Part shown: in pieces, positions 22,458 through 31,768 of the stretch
How the letters are laid out: each line of letters starts with the position of its first letter
Position numbering within the stretch: position 1 is the first letter of the stretch
Source: Pseudomonadota bacterium
GTDB lineage: Bacteria; Pseudomonadota; Gammaproteobacteria; Burkholderiales; Rhodocyclaceae
Reading direction: 5' to 3'
Assembly (NCBI GenBank): GCA_029776255.1
Contig: JAKOTN010000091.1
Coordinates: 16,464 to 80,463, forward strand
DNA length: 64,000 nt
Translations under genes and position numbers: made by a program
The notes under the pieces: model-generated
Database searches by the model: none
What the model was told of the DNA's origin: nothing
What the model saw: only the letters and a program-made list of their open reading frames with translations

Positions 22458-23660
22458 TCAGGTCTTGATTTTGCTGATCACGTCATAAACCGGCCCGAGC
22501 ACGGAGAGCATGATCCAGCCGAGCAGGGCGCCCATGATGACGGTGAGGGCCGGCTCGACGAGTTGTTGCATTTTCTGGACCGATTCGCGGACATCGCGGG
22601 TATAGAAGTAGCTGACATTCATCAAGGCATTATCGAGCGCGCCGGTGTTTTCTCCGACACGCAGCATGCGAATGACCAGCGGCGGGAAAAAACCGGTGCT
22701 ATGGAAGGCGGCCGTCACGTTTTGGCCCTCACCGATCAACTGTTCGACACGTTCAAGCCCCTGCTGAATGACAAGGTTGCCAACCACGCCTTGTGTGGTG
22801 CGTATCGATTCGAGAATAGGAATGCCTGAAGAGTACAGCAGCGCAAAAGTGTTGGCGAAGCGCGAGAGAACGATTTTACGCAGTATTTCGCCCAGCAACG
22901 GGAGCCGTAGTTTGAGTTCGTCGAAACGGACGCGCGCCAAGGGATTGCGGGTCAGCAAAAAACGGATCGATATCGCGACAACGATCGGCAGCAGCAGCGG
23001 CACATACCAGTAACCGACCAGCAGATCGGAGACAAAAAACAGAATCCGGGTTTGCATGGGCAGTTCTTGTCCCATGTTCTTGACGAACATCTTGAGCTGC
23101 GGAACCATATAGACCATCAGGAAAAAGGTCGCGGCGAGCACGATCGTGCCGACAAATGCCGGATAGGTGAGCATTTTCTTGGTCTGCGAAGCGAGTTCAT
23201 CTTCCCAGCGTAGCGACTCGTTGAGGCTTTGCAGGACCTCCGCCAGACGACCGGAGGTTTCTCCTGAGCGAATCAAGCTGACAAAGACTCTGTCGAAAAC
23301 ACGCCGATGACTTTCCATGGCTTGTGAAAGTGTTTGACCGCCTTCGATCGACTCGATCAACATGGCGACCACTTCACGGAAACGCGGATGTTCGAGACTG
23401 TCGCGCAGATCGGTCAGCCCTTCGAGGACGGGCACGCCGGCTCGTACCAGTTGTTGCAGGTGAAAACAGAAGTGAATGATTTCGCGGCGAGGAACCCCGG
23501 CGTTGGCGAACAACGTGCGATTGTTGACCGGCTCGCCGTTGATCAGGTCGAGTTCCATGCGTTTAAGGCGCATTTCCAGGTCGACGATGTTGAGCGCGTC
23601 GATGCGCCCGAATACCATGCGTCCTTCTGGGTTGACCGCCTTGTAAGTGTAGAGCGGCAC
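22458..23660 (-). CDS. GspF/PilC/MshG family inner-membrane platform protein
   Basis: The platform protein on which the assembly ATPase acts, 400 aa from a GTG start (MPLYTYKAVNPEGRMVFGRI, typical of the family). Two T2SSF domains are visible; each contains the GxxLSQAMESHRRVF or GQNVTAAFHSTGFFPPLVIRM signature, with three membrane helices (around residues 165, 215 and 375). There is a 5-base gap to each neighbour. The family is shared by type II secretion and type IV pili; context favours the MSHA-like pilus branch. Confidence 0.88.
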   Translation of the reverse strand: MPLYTYKAVNPEGRMVFGRIDALNIVDLEMRLKRMELDLINGEPVNNRTLFANAGVPRREIIHFCFHLQQLVRAGVPVLEGLTDLRDSLEHPRFREVVAMLIESIEGGQTLSQAMESHRRVFDRVFVSLIRSGETSGRLAEVLQSLNESLRWEDELASQTKKMLTYPAFVGTIVLAATFFLMVYMVPQLKMFVKNMGQELPMQTRILFFVSDLLVGYWYVPLLLPIVVAISIRFLLTRNPLARVRFDELKLRLPLLGEILRKIVLSRFANTFALLYSSGIPILESIRTTQGVVGNLVIQQGLERVEQLIGEGQNVTAAFHSTGFFPPLVIRMLRVGENTGALDNALMNVSYFYTRDVRESVQKMQQLVEPALTVIMGALLGWIMLSVLGPVYDVISKIKT

Positions 23661-23665
23661 GTTCG

Positions 23666-25423
23666 CTACATCCGGTCGGTCAGGTCGACCACACGTCCGA
23701 CTTCCTCTAGCGAGGTGGAACCGTCGAGAACGCGACGCAGACCGTCGTCGGCCAAGGTGACGAAACCCTGTTGACTGGCTAGTTGCCGCATTTCCCGAAC
23801 CGTGCTGCGGCGGGCGATCAGTTCGTCCATGTCCGCGTTGACCCGCAGCACTTCCATTATCGCCAGACGCCCGCGATAGCCCTGAAAGTCACAGCGTTCG
23901 CAACCGCCCGGGCGATAAATCACGGGGCGCGCCGCGCCACCTTCCGCCAGGGTGCCCAGCAAGCGGGTTTCATGCGCTTCCGCCTGATACGGCACCTTGC
24001 AGTGTACGCATAGCCGTCGCACCAGGCGTTGGGCAACGATGCCGATGATATTGCCTGCCATGATGTCCGGCAAAATACCGATGTCGAGCAGACGAGGGAT
24101 GGCGCCGATGGCCGAATTGGTGTGCAAGGTGGAATAGACTTGATGGCCGGTCATCGCCGCCCGCAAGGCCATTTCGGCTGTTTCCGCGTCGCGGACTTCA
24201 CCGACAAGAATAATGTCCGGGTCCTGCCGCATCATCGAGCGTATGCCGTTGGCGAAATCGAGTTTCACCGATTCGGCTACCGAGGTTTGCCGGACCAAGG
24301 TCATCGGATATTCGACCGGGTCTTCAAGGGTCATGATGTTCACGCCCTCGGAGTTGATATGGTTGAGCACCGAATAAAGCGTCGTCGTCTTGCCGCTGCC
24401 GGTGGGGCCGGTGACGAAAACAATGCCCTCGGGACGGGCAATCATCAACTTCAGCTGGTTGAGCTGGTCTTCGGCCAGGCCGAGACCTTCCAGCGGCACT
24501 ATCCCTTTCTGGCGGTCGAGAATCCGCAGCACGATATTCTCACCGTGGATCGTCGGTTGCGCCGAAACACGAAAATCGATTTGCCGTCCCCGCATGTTGA
24601 GCGAGATGCGCCCATCCTGCGGGGCGCGCGCTTCGGCGATGTTCATTCCGGAAAGCACCTTGATGCGCACCGCCATTGCCGGCCAATAGGTTTTGTGCAG
24701 CGAGCGGATTTGTCGCAGCATGCCGTCGATGCGATAGCGGATGCGCAGAAAGCTGGCTTCGGGTTCGAAGTGCACGTCGGAGGAGTCGTGTTTGACGGCG
24801 TCGGTCAGGATCGAATCGATCAGGCGGACAACGGGTTGACTGTATTCGTCGGCCGACGATTGCAAACCGCGAAAGTCGACTTCGCCGGTTTCGATTTCGT
24901 GCAGGATGCCGTCGATCGACAGTTCGTGACCGTAATACTGATCGATCGCGCGATCGATTTCGGTCTCGCCGGCGAGCAGGGTGTCGATCTCGATTTCGTC
25001 GCTGTTGAGTCCGCGGATCCTGTCGAGGGCGACGATGTCGTTGATGTCGGCGATGGCCACGGTCAAACGCCTGTTTTCGGAGTCGAAATCGAGCGGTAGC
25101 AAATGGTGCCGCTTGGCGAGGTCGCGCGGCACGAAATTCAGCGCCGAGGGGTCGATGATGGCGTTCGACAAATCGACGCTTTGTTTTCCCAGGCTTTCCG
25201 ACAGCGCATCGCGCAACGTCGCTTCCGTGACGAAGCCAAGCGAAACCAGCAACTTGCCGAGTGGCCGGTTCGACTTCATTTGTTCCAACAGCGAGATCCG
25301 CAACTGATCTTCGCTGAGGATGCCTTTGTTGATCAGAATTTGACCAAGCGGCCTGGCGTGGCGGTGGGTTCCCGAGGCGTTCACGAGGGGCTGAGCGGGC
25401 GGTTCAGGTTGGGCGGTCGCCAT
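23666..25423 (-). CDS. mshE: MshE/PilB-type assembly ATPase with MshEN c-di-GMP-binding motifs
   Basis: A hexameric traffic ATPase, 585 aa. The N terminus has two MshEN repeats: RPLGQILINKGILSEDQL (residues 24-41, ending in LLEQ) and RPLGKLLVSLGFVTEATL (53-70). These fit the known c-di-GMP-binding pattern of Vibrio MshE. Walker A GPTGSGKTTTLYSVL has its lysine at about residue 345; the Asp and His boxes (HDSSDVHFEP; STLHTNSAIGA) are intact. A zinc-type tetracysteine site is present (CVHCKVPYQ...CERCDFQGYRGR). The name reflects the best-matching subfamily. Confidence 0.88.
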   Translation of the reverse strand: MATAQPEPPAQPLVNASGTHRHARPLGQILINKGILSEDQLRISLLEQMKSNRPLGKLLVSLGFVTEATLRDALSESLGKQSVDLSNAIIDPSALNFVPRDLAKRHHLLPLDFDSENRRLTVAIADINDIVALDRIRGLNSDEIEIDTLLAGETEIDRAIDQYYGHELSIDGILHEIETGEVDFRGLQSSADEYSQPVVRLIDSILTDAVKHDSSDVHFEPEASFLRIRYRIDGMLRQIRSLHKTYWPAMAVRIKVLSGMNIAEARAPQDGRISLNMRGRQIDFRVSAQPTIHGENIVLRILDRQKGIVPLEGLGLAEDQLNQLKLMIARPEGIVFVTGPTGSGKTTTLYSVLNHINSEGVNIMTLEDPVEYPMTLVRQTSVAESVKLDFANGIRSMMRQDPDIILVGEVRDAETAEMALRAAMTGHQVYSTLHTNSAIGAIPRLLDIGILPDIMAGNIIGIVAQRLVRRLCVHCKVPYQAEAHETRLLGTLAEGGAARPVIYRPGGCERCDFQGYRGRLAIMEVLRVNADMDELIARRSTVREMRQLASQQGFVTLADDGLRRVLDGSTSLEEVGRVVDLTDRM

Positions 25424-25435
25424 CGGCCGTGATCA

Positions 25436-26755
25436 TCATGGTTGCAGTTCGGCAACGCGTCTGGCGATGGCATTCTTGTCGAACGTGCCATGGCGGGTTT
25501 CGGCGGCGCTCAAGGCCATCCGATAATACTGGGTGGCCAGCTTGGCCTGACGAAGGTGGTCCAGACTGACAGCGACATTGAAAATATAGTCGGCGTTGTC
25601 CGGTTCGAGCGCATAGGATTGAAAGAAAGCCTGTTGTGCCTCCTTCCAGCGGCTTTGCCGCGCATACAGATTGCCGAGCGCGAAATGAAGCGACGGTGAG
25701 TCCGGCTGGCTGGCAAGCAGGGTTCTCAGGCGGCTTTCTGTCTGGCCGCCATCGCTCTGCGTCCGCAGATTGATCAGCGCCGCCTGCGCGGTGGCGTCGT
25801 TGGGGTCGGCGTCGAGCACCCGTTGATACAGGTGTTGCGCCCGGTCGTTTTGTCCTTGGCGGGAGGCGATCGCCGCCAGCCCAAGCAAGGCGTCCGTATT
25901 TCTCGGGTCGCCGCGCAGCACGTGTTCATATGCGCGCCGAGAGTCGTCCAGCCGGTCCGCCAGCCACGCCTCGTACGCCACATTGAGCGTGTGGTCCGTC
26001 GGGGTGCGCCGGTTTCCCGGACGGAGGACGCTGGTGCCGGCAACGCCCTCTTCCGCTGGGTAAGCACGCGGTGGGCGCCGGTTTGAGCGAATTTCGCGCG
26101 TCGGAATTCTGGTTTGGGTCGCGATCGGCGGCGACTGCCGCGCGCCGCCGGTTTCCGCCGTGGGCATTGCTGTTTGCGCCGCCATTGCGATTTCCGTCGA
26201 TGCCATCGGCTCGGGGCGAGGCGCTGTCACGGCCGATGGCTCGGGGGAGGCACTGGCGGCGGGATTTGTAGCGGGATTCGTGGCTGGAATCGCGGGCTTC
26301 GGTGCGGCCGCGGTTGTCGATTGCGCCAGGGAACCTCCTTTGGACATGTTTTCCAGTTGCCACCAGAAGTAGCCGCCGATGGCTACGGCCGCCACGCCGG
26401 CAAAGCCGAGAAACAACCACAGCGGGGTGGCGCGGCGCGGCGTCTCCTTGGCGGCAAAGACGTTTTTCGCCGCCAGGCGTTCGGCAGTCTGGCGAGGGTC
26501 GTCGCGGTTCTGGGCGGCATTGACTTTCGCCGCCGACCGCGCGGGCGGTGGCGTCGGGAGGTCGAAAGTCAGATCGCTATCGGCGGCGTCGGGATCATCG
26601 ACCAGCGGTGGTAGAGCGTGGTTGCGGGGCGGCGACGTTTCTAGCGGGTCGAGGCGAAGCTCAGGCGACGAGGCGACAGTTTCTGGCCTGTCCGCCAAAT
26701 GGTTGGTGCGCTTGGCTTCTTCCGCCCGGCGCAGGGCATCCATCAGCAAACTCAC
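25436..26755 (-). CDS. TPR protein of the pilus operon (MshN-like)
   Basis: A 439-aa bitopic protein. It starts SLLMDALRRAEEAKR, the usual opening of this family. One membrane helix lies near residues 112-131 (WLFLGFAGVAAVAIGGYFWW), then a Pro/Ala/Thr-rich linker, then about four tetratricopeptide repeats in the C-terminal 170 residues (DALLGLAAIASRQGQNDRAQHLYQRVLDADP and so on). The GTG start overlaps the secretin stop by 4 bases. By analogy with MshN or PilW-type proteins it would help secretin or pilus assembly. Confidence 0.7.
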   Translation of the reverse strand: MSLLMDALRRAEEAKRTNHLADRPETVASSPELRLDPLETSPPRNHALPPLVDDPDAADSDLTFDLPTPPPARSAAKVNAAQNRDDPRQTAERLAAKNVFAAKETPRRATPLWLFLGFAGVAAVAIGGYFWWQLENMSKGGSLAQSTTAAAPKPAIPATNPATNPAASASPEPSAVTAPRPEPMASTEIAMAAQTAMPTAETGGARQSPPIATQTRIPTREIRSNRRPPRAYPAEEGVAGTSVLRPGNRRTPTDHTLNVAYEAWLADRLDDSRRAYEHVLRGDPRNTDALLGLAAIASRQGQNDRAQHLYQRVLDADPNDATAQAALINLRTQSDGGQTESRLRTLLASQPDSPSLHFALGNLYARQSRWKEAQQAFFQSYALEPDNADYIFNVAVSLDHLRQAKLATQYYRMALSAAETRHGTFDKNAIARRVAELQP

Positions 26756-28563
26756 CTTAGCGGCTCCGGAGACGGTGGGGCGAAAGGCTGATAAATCGGA
26801 TCGGTCTTGAAAAAATCCCGTTTCGGCAAGGAGGCCTTGAAGTGACTGAAGTCGCCGTCAAGCGAGGCATCCTTGATCACCGTCGGCCGCAGAAAGACGA
26901 CAAGTTCGGACTTGGTGGACGAGTTGCTCCGATTATTCAAGACTTCGCCGATCAACGGTATGTCTCCCAGGCCGGGCACGCGCCCGTTCCGGTTGTCGAT
27001 CCTGTCTTCCATCAGACCGCCGAGGACGGCGATGTCGCCGCTGTCGATGCGCATCATCGATTCGATTTCGCGGGTGCGAATCTGCGGTACGAGGTTCTTG
27101 ATGCTGTTCTTTGCTAGCTCCGGGTTGGGGTCCTGTTTCAGTTCGGCGATACTGGAGATCGATGGGCGCACATTCAAGGTGACCGTGCCGTCATCGCTGA
27201 TTTGCGGTGTCAGGCTCATGAAGAAGCCGATGGAAACCGCCTGCGGCGTGGTGGTGGTGGTCACCGTGGCGTTGGTATTGGCGTTGCCGGGAACCACGTC
27301 CTGTTTAACGTTGAAATACACGAAGTCTTCCGACACCTTGAGGGTTGCCGTCTGGTTGTTGAGTACCGAAAGCTTGGGACTGGAAAGCACCTTGACGGTG
27401 CCGAAGTCACGCAGCAGGTCGACCGTCGCCAGGAGATTGAGCGGATTGGTGTCCTGGTATTTGACGATGTAAGGCGTCGCCGTGTTGTTGACGTTTGTCG
27501 CCAGCGTCGGTTTTGTGACCTTGAAACCGCTGCCGTCGCTGCGCAGACGACTCCATTCGATGCCCTGTTGGTAGCCATCGCTCAGAGTGACCTCGACGAT
27601 GGTGGCCTCGATCAGCACTTGACGGCGCGCGCCGTGCATCACCCGGTCCAGGAATTCCTGAACGCGCTCATGTTGGCGCGAGGTGGCCCGGACGGTGATG
27701 ATGCCGCCTTCCGGGTTGGCGATCACCGACGCCGCCTCGCGAAAGGTCATGCGCTTGACGATGGTGGCGCCGGTGTTTTGCAAGGTGGCCGGATTCGGGC
27801 TGGCCGCCAGCGATGACAGGGCCTGCGCCGCCCGCGCGGTGAGGGTTTTCGGCGTCGGCGGCTGCGCGCCGGTGCCGGTGGTGTGCTGGGTGGCGGCTTG
27901 TTCGGTGGTGGTTTCGGTCGATCCCTCGGGGAAAATCTTGTCGGTTTCGTGCAGCAGCTCTTTCAGATTTTTTTCCAGCGATTCCCAAAAGTGGTTCTTC
28001 GACTTGTTTTCGATCTGGATGCGCGAGGTGTTGCCGCCGCCGACCGAACTTCCCGATGTGGCGCCAGTCGAAATTTGCGTGTTGGTCGATACCGTGCCGG
28101 TGACGTCGCGCGCGACGTTGACGTAATCCACCTTGTAATTGCGCAGATATGGGGTATCCGGCATCACCGCCAGATTGGGGCCATCCATTTCAAAACGCAT
28201 GTCGACCTGTTTGGCGATCCGGGTGAGCAATTGCGGCAAGGTTTGGTCGATGGCGTTGAGCGTCACGGTGCCTGTGAGGCCGGGGTGGATATCGACATTC
28301 AGTTTGGCGTCGCGGGCCAGGGCGAACAGCAGATCGTGGACGTTGATGTTATTGACCACCACGCTATAGGTTTCGGTTTTGCCCGTTGCCTTGGGGCGCG
28401 GCAGCGAAACGCTTTGCCGCACCGGGAGCGGAATCGCGCCCGGCGCTCGGGAAAGGCCTTCATCCTGCAGATGCCCGGCCGATGGTCCGCCGCTGAGGGT
28501 TGACGGCGTGCATGCCGGCAGCAGTAGAACGATTGGCAGGAGACCGAAGATTCGCGGGAACAC
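26752..28563 (-). CDS. mshL: MSHA-type secretin lipoprotein (MshL-like)
   Basis: The outer-membrane channel of the pilus system, 603 aa. The N terminus has a lipobox LLPAC with Cys18, predicting lipidation. A STN/N0-type domain follows (VNNINVHDLLFALARDAKLNVDIHPG, residues ~68-95), then an N1-like region and a Gly/Thr-rich linker, and the secretin core from about residue 310 (LIEATIVEVTLSDGYQQGIEWS; VLSSPKLSVLNNQTATLKV; IPLIGEVLNNRS). It begins at GTG 28563 and is the first gene of the nine-gene operon. The 186-base gap to gltX should hold the promoter, but none is clear. Confidence 0.85.
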   Translation of the reverse strand: MFPRIFGLLPIVLLLPACTPSTLSGGPSAGHLQDEGLSRAPGAIPLPVRQSVSLPRPKATGKTETYSVVVNNINVHDLLFALARDAKLNVDIHPGLTGTVTLNAIDQTLPQLLTRIAKQVDMRFEMDGPNLAVMPDTPYLRNYKVDYVNVARDVTGTVSTNTQISTGATSGSSVGGGNTSRIQIENKSKNHFWESLEKNLKELLHETDKIFPEGSTETTTEQAATQHTTGTGAQPPTPKTLTARAAQALSSLAASPNPATLQNTGATIVKRMTFREAASVIANPEGGIITVRATSRQHERVQEFLDRVMHGARRQVLIEATIVEVTLSDGYQQGIEWSRLRSDGSGFKVTKPTLATNVNNTATPYIVKYQDTNPLNLLATVDLLRDFGTVKVLSSPKLSVLNNQTATLKVSEDFVYFNVKQDVVPGNANTNATVTTTTTPQAVSIGFFMSLTPQISDDGTVTLNVRPSISSIAELKQDPNPELAKNSIKNLVPQIRTREIESMMRIDSGDIAVLGGLMEDRIDNRNGRVPGLGDIPLIGEVLNNRSNSSTKSELVVFLRPTVIKDASLDGDFSHFKASLPKRDFFKTDPIYQPFAPPSPEPLR

Positions 28564-28749
28564 GCTGAGATTCTATCCATTAAAAACGACGTTCGATCAT
28601 ACCACGACGCTGCGTTGTTACAACTGGCTGATTTTTATTGCTTTGGCGCTGTCCGGGCTTGGTTCGGGCATCGACTTGCCTCGTTTGAGGTGGGCTTCTT
28701 CTTCCTCCCGCCGGTATTACGTCGGCGATTGATCATTCAGCGACCGCTC

Positions 28750-30168
28750 CTAGTCACGGAGATCGGCATTGTTTCCTACAACGGCGACCATGGTCAGCCG
28801 CTTGAGTGCCAATTCGCGCGGGAACAAGGTCACCAGCGCGTCGACCGAGGGGGTTTGTTCCTGACCGGTCAGCAAAATGCGCACCGGCATCGCCAGGCGG
28901 GGCATTTTGACGCCGTGTCGGGCGACGCATTCCTTGATCAGGGCGCCGATGGCCGCCTTCTCCCAGGCGACCGTCGCCAGACCGGCGACGAAATCCGCCA
29001 GCACCGGCAAGGCGTCCGGCGTTACGTGCTTGGCCAGACGGTCGGCTGGCGGCCGGGGGGGGACATAGAAAACTTCGGCCGCGTCGGCCAGTTCGTTCAG
29101 ATTGCCGACACGCTCCTTGTGCAAATCGATGATCGCCGCCAGGGAGGGCGTTTCGGCAACCGTTACCCCGCGGGCGACCAGACGTTCGCCCACCAGGGAT
29201 CGCAGGCGAGCGGTGTCGGCGCGTTTCAGATAATGGGCATTGAGCCAGTTCAGTTTTTCGGTGTTGAATTGCGCCGCCGAGGGCGTGATGTGGTCGAGAT
29301 CGAACCACTCGCGGAATTGCGACATCGAAAAGATTTCGTCGTCGCCGTGCGCCCAGCCTAGGCGCGCGAGGTAGTTGAGGACCGCTTCCGGCAGATAGCC
29401 GTCGTCGTCGTACTGCATGACGCTGACCGCGCCATGACGTTTTGACAGCTTTTGCCCGTCGTCGCCGAGAATCATCGACAGATGCGCGTAAAGCGGCACC
29501 CGCGCGCCGAGTGCTTGCAGGATGTTGATCTGGCGCGGCGTGTTGTTGACGTGATCGTCGCCGCGAATGACGTGCGTGATGCCCATGTCCCAATCGTCCA
29601 CCACCACGCAGAAGTTGTATGTGGGCGTGCCGTCGGCGCGGGCGATGATCAGATCGTCGAGTTCCGCATTGGCGATTTCGATACGGCCCTTGACCAGATC
29701 GTCCCAGGCGACCACGCCATCGGAGGGATTCCTGAAACGGATGACCGGCGCCCGATCATCCGGCGGTTCAGGCAATTGTTTACCCGGCTCCGGTCGCCAG
29801 CGACCGTCGTAACGCGGTTTCAGCCCCTGTTCGCGTTGCGCCTGACGGAGCTGTTCGAGTTCCTCCGGCGTGGTGTAGCAGCGGTAAGCGCTGCCGGCGG
29901 CGAGCATTCCGTCGAGCACTTCCCGGTAGCGTGTCAGCCGCCGCGTCTGATAATACGGTCCCTCGTCGGGCGTCAGGCCCAGCCAGCGCATGCCGTCGAG
30001 AATGGCTTGCACGGCTTCCGGCGTGGAGCGGGCCAGATCGGTATCTTCGATCCGCAGAATGAAGCTGCCGCCGTGGCGCCGCGCGTAGGCCCAGGAAAAG
30101 AGGGCGGTGCGCGCCCCACCGATATGCAGGTAACCGGTTGGCGACGGCGCGAAACGGGTGCGGATCAT
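28750..30168 (-). CDS. gltX: Glutamate-tRNA ligase
   Basis: A class I synthetase charging tRNA-Glu (and possibly tRNA-Gln in species that use transamidation), 472 aa. The HIGH motif is HIGGAR in [16 protein letters not shown] (residues 9-24) and the KMSKS motif is [11 protein letters not shown]. The C-terminal anticodon-binding helical domain is complete. The usual zinc-binding Cys cluster is not obvious. The ATG at 30168 is supported by the [12 protein letters not shown] start. It reads minus and follows the end of the DAB-like cluster. Confidence 0.96.
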   Translation of the reverse strand: MIRTRFAPSPTGYLHIGGARTALFSWAYARRHGGSFILRIEDTDLARSTPEAVQAILDGMRWLGLTPDEGPYYQTRRLTRYREVLDGMLAAGSAYRCYTTPEELEQLRQAQREQGLKPRYDGRWRPEPGKQLPEPPDDRAPVIRFRNPSDGVVAWDDLVKGRIEIANAELDDLIIARADGTPTYNFCVVVDDWDMGITHVIRGDDHVNNTPRQINILQALGARVPLYAHLSMILGDDGQKLSKRHGAVSVMQYDDDGYLPEAVLNYLARLGWAHGDDEIFSMSQFREWFDLDHITPSAAQFNTEKLNWLNAHYLKRADTARLRSLVGERLVARGVTVAETPSLAAIIDLHKERVGNLNELADAAEVFYVPPRPPADRLAKHVTPDALPVLADFVAGLATVAWEKAAIGALIKECVARHGVKMPRLAMPVRILLTGQEQTPSVDALVTLFPRELALKRLTMVAVVGNNADLRD

Positions 30169-30253
30169 GATGGCTCGCTGATTGTTCGTAAAACGCTATT
30201 TTAGAGGAAGCCTCGGCGTCGGCCGCGGCTTATCGACGAGGAACGCCTCTTCG

Positions 30254-30271
30254 TCGCCCGACGTCGGGCGA
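30254..30271. repeat. 18-bp perfect palindrome between gltX and the DAB-like cluster
   Basis: TCGCCCGAC at 30254-30262 is followed at once by its exact reverse complement GTCGGGCGA (30263-30271). It begins 86 bases upstream of the gltX start and ends 4 bases beyond the last stop of the minus-strand DAB-like operon. No T-run follows on either strand, so it is not a standard terminator. It could be an operator, an RNA hairpin at the operon end, or chance. Confidence 0.5.
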
Positions 30272-30274
30272 TCC

Positions 30275-31768
30275 TTACAGCCCAGCGAGTGCCGCCACCC
30301 AGGCCTCGGCGGTAGGGCGGAGCAATTCGAGAACGGGTCGCGGATACCAACCGATCGCGAGGATCAGCGCGCTTGACGGCAGCAACAGCGCCAGTTCGCG
30401 CGGCAGCAGGTCTTCCGCGGTCGCCAGTTCGGGCGAGGGCGGCCCGAAGAACGCTTGCCGGAAGGGGGCGAGAAACGCGGCGGCGGCGAGGATGGTGCCG
30501 AACAGGGCGGCGAGACCGGCGCCGGTGTGACTGTGCAGCGCGGCGACGACGATCAGCAATTCGGCCGGAAAGCCGCTGGTCCCAGGCAGACCGATGCCAG
30601 CCAGGCCGAAGAACAGGAAAAATCCCGACAGCAGCGGCATGTTGCGCATCGCGCCGCCGAGGCGCGCGATGTCGGTCGATCCGGTTCGGCGCTGCAACAA
30701 CGCCAGCACCAGGAAAGCGCTTCCCGCGCTGACGCTGAAGTTGAGCAGCAGCAAGAGTACCCCTTGCAGGGCCGAGACCGAAAAGGTCGACAGTCCGAGC
30801 ACGACCAGCCCGACGTGCGCCAGACTCAAATACGCCAGCACGCCGCGCAGATTGCTTTGCGCCAGCGCCGCCACGCCGCCGTAAAGGATGGCCACGGCGC
30901 CAACGCCGGCCAGCAGCCAGTGCAGTTCCCGCGCCGCCAGCGGCGCCAGCGGAATGGCGAAGCGGATCAGGCCGTAAGCCCCGAGTTTGAGTCCGACCAG
31001 CAGGGCGGTGATCGCCGCCGGCGCGCCCATGGCCATCGATGGCAGCCAGGTATGCAGGGGGACCAGCGGTACCTTGACGCCAAAACCCAGCAGCAGCAGC
31101 AGGAAGACCGCGTATTGCGCGCCTTCGGGCAAGGGCGTGGCGAGCAGCGTCGGCAGCGCGAAGACTGGTGCGCCGCCCTTGGCATGCGCGAAAACCAGGG
31201 TCAGCATGCCGAGCAGCAGGGGCACCCCGCCGGCGAGCATGATCAGGAAATAACGCACCGCCGCCGTTTGTCGCCCGCCGCCCGGTCCCCACAGGCTGAC
31301 CAGCAGATAGAGCGGCACCAGCGTCGCTTCCCAGCAGAACAGGAACAAAATACCGTCGAGGGCGCAGAAAATTCCCAGCGTCGCCGCTTCTAGCAACAGC
31401 AGCAGGGCGAAATACAGTCCGGGCGCCAGCGGCGCGCCGGTGGCCGTCACCCGCCAGCTGGCCACCACGGCGCCACCGAAAAGCAAGGCGGTGGCGGGCA
31501 GGAAGAGCAACGAGATGCCGTCGACGCCGACCCGGTAAGCGATGTTCAGGCCGCCGATCCAGGTCCCCGCCTCGACCAGCTGGAACGTCGGGTTGCCGGA
31601 ATCGAAGGCGAGGAGCACCAGCAGCGCGCACAGCAGCGTCAGCGCGGCGCTGCCGAGCGCGATCCATTGCGCCCATGGCGCCCGCCGGCATGCGGCGGAG
31701 AACAGGGCGCCGAAAACGGGCAGCGCCAACAGCACGCTGAGCAGCGGGTAGTTCGTCAATTCAACCAT
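30275..31768 (-). CDS. NuoM-like antiporter-type subunit (third NuoM of the DabA cluster)
   Basis: A 497-aa, about 14-helix membrane protein of the proton-conducting transporter family (NuoM/MrpD/DabB). The proton-path residues are retained: Glu in FCWEATLVPLYLLV (TM5 equivalent) and Lys in LGFGVKVPLVPLHTWLP (TM7), plus LLVGLKLGAYGL (TM8). It is the last gene of a five-gene minus operon and starts 8 bases inside the preceding gene. In this context it would be an ion-translocating module of a DabA complex, not part of complex I. Loss of function is not suggested by any motif. Confidence 0.85.
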   Translation of the reverse strand: MVELTNYPLLSVLLALPVFGALFSAACRRAPWAQWIALGSAALTLLCALLVLLAFDSGNPTFQLVEAGTWIGGLNIAYRVGVDGISLLFLPATALLFGGAVVASWRVTATGAPLAPGLYFALLLLLEAATLGIFCALDGILFLFCWEATLVPLYLLVSLWGPGGGRQTAAVRYFLIMLAGGVPLLLGMLTLVFAHAKGGAPVFALPTLLATPLPEGAQYAVFLLLLLGFGVKVPLVPLHTWLPSMAMGAPAAITALLVGLKLGAYGLIRFAIPLAPLAARELHWLLAGVGAVAILYGGVAALAQSNLRGVLAYLSLAHVGLVVLGLSTFSVSALQGVLLLLLNFSVSAGSAFLVLALLQRRTGSTDIARLGGAMRNMPLLSGFFLFFGLAGIGLPGTSGFPAELLIVVAALHSHTGAGLAALFGTILAAAAFLAPFRQAFFGPPSPELATAEDLLPRELALLLPSSALILAIGWYPRPVLELLRPTAEAWVAALAGL

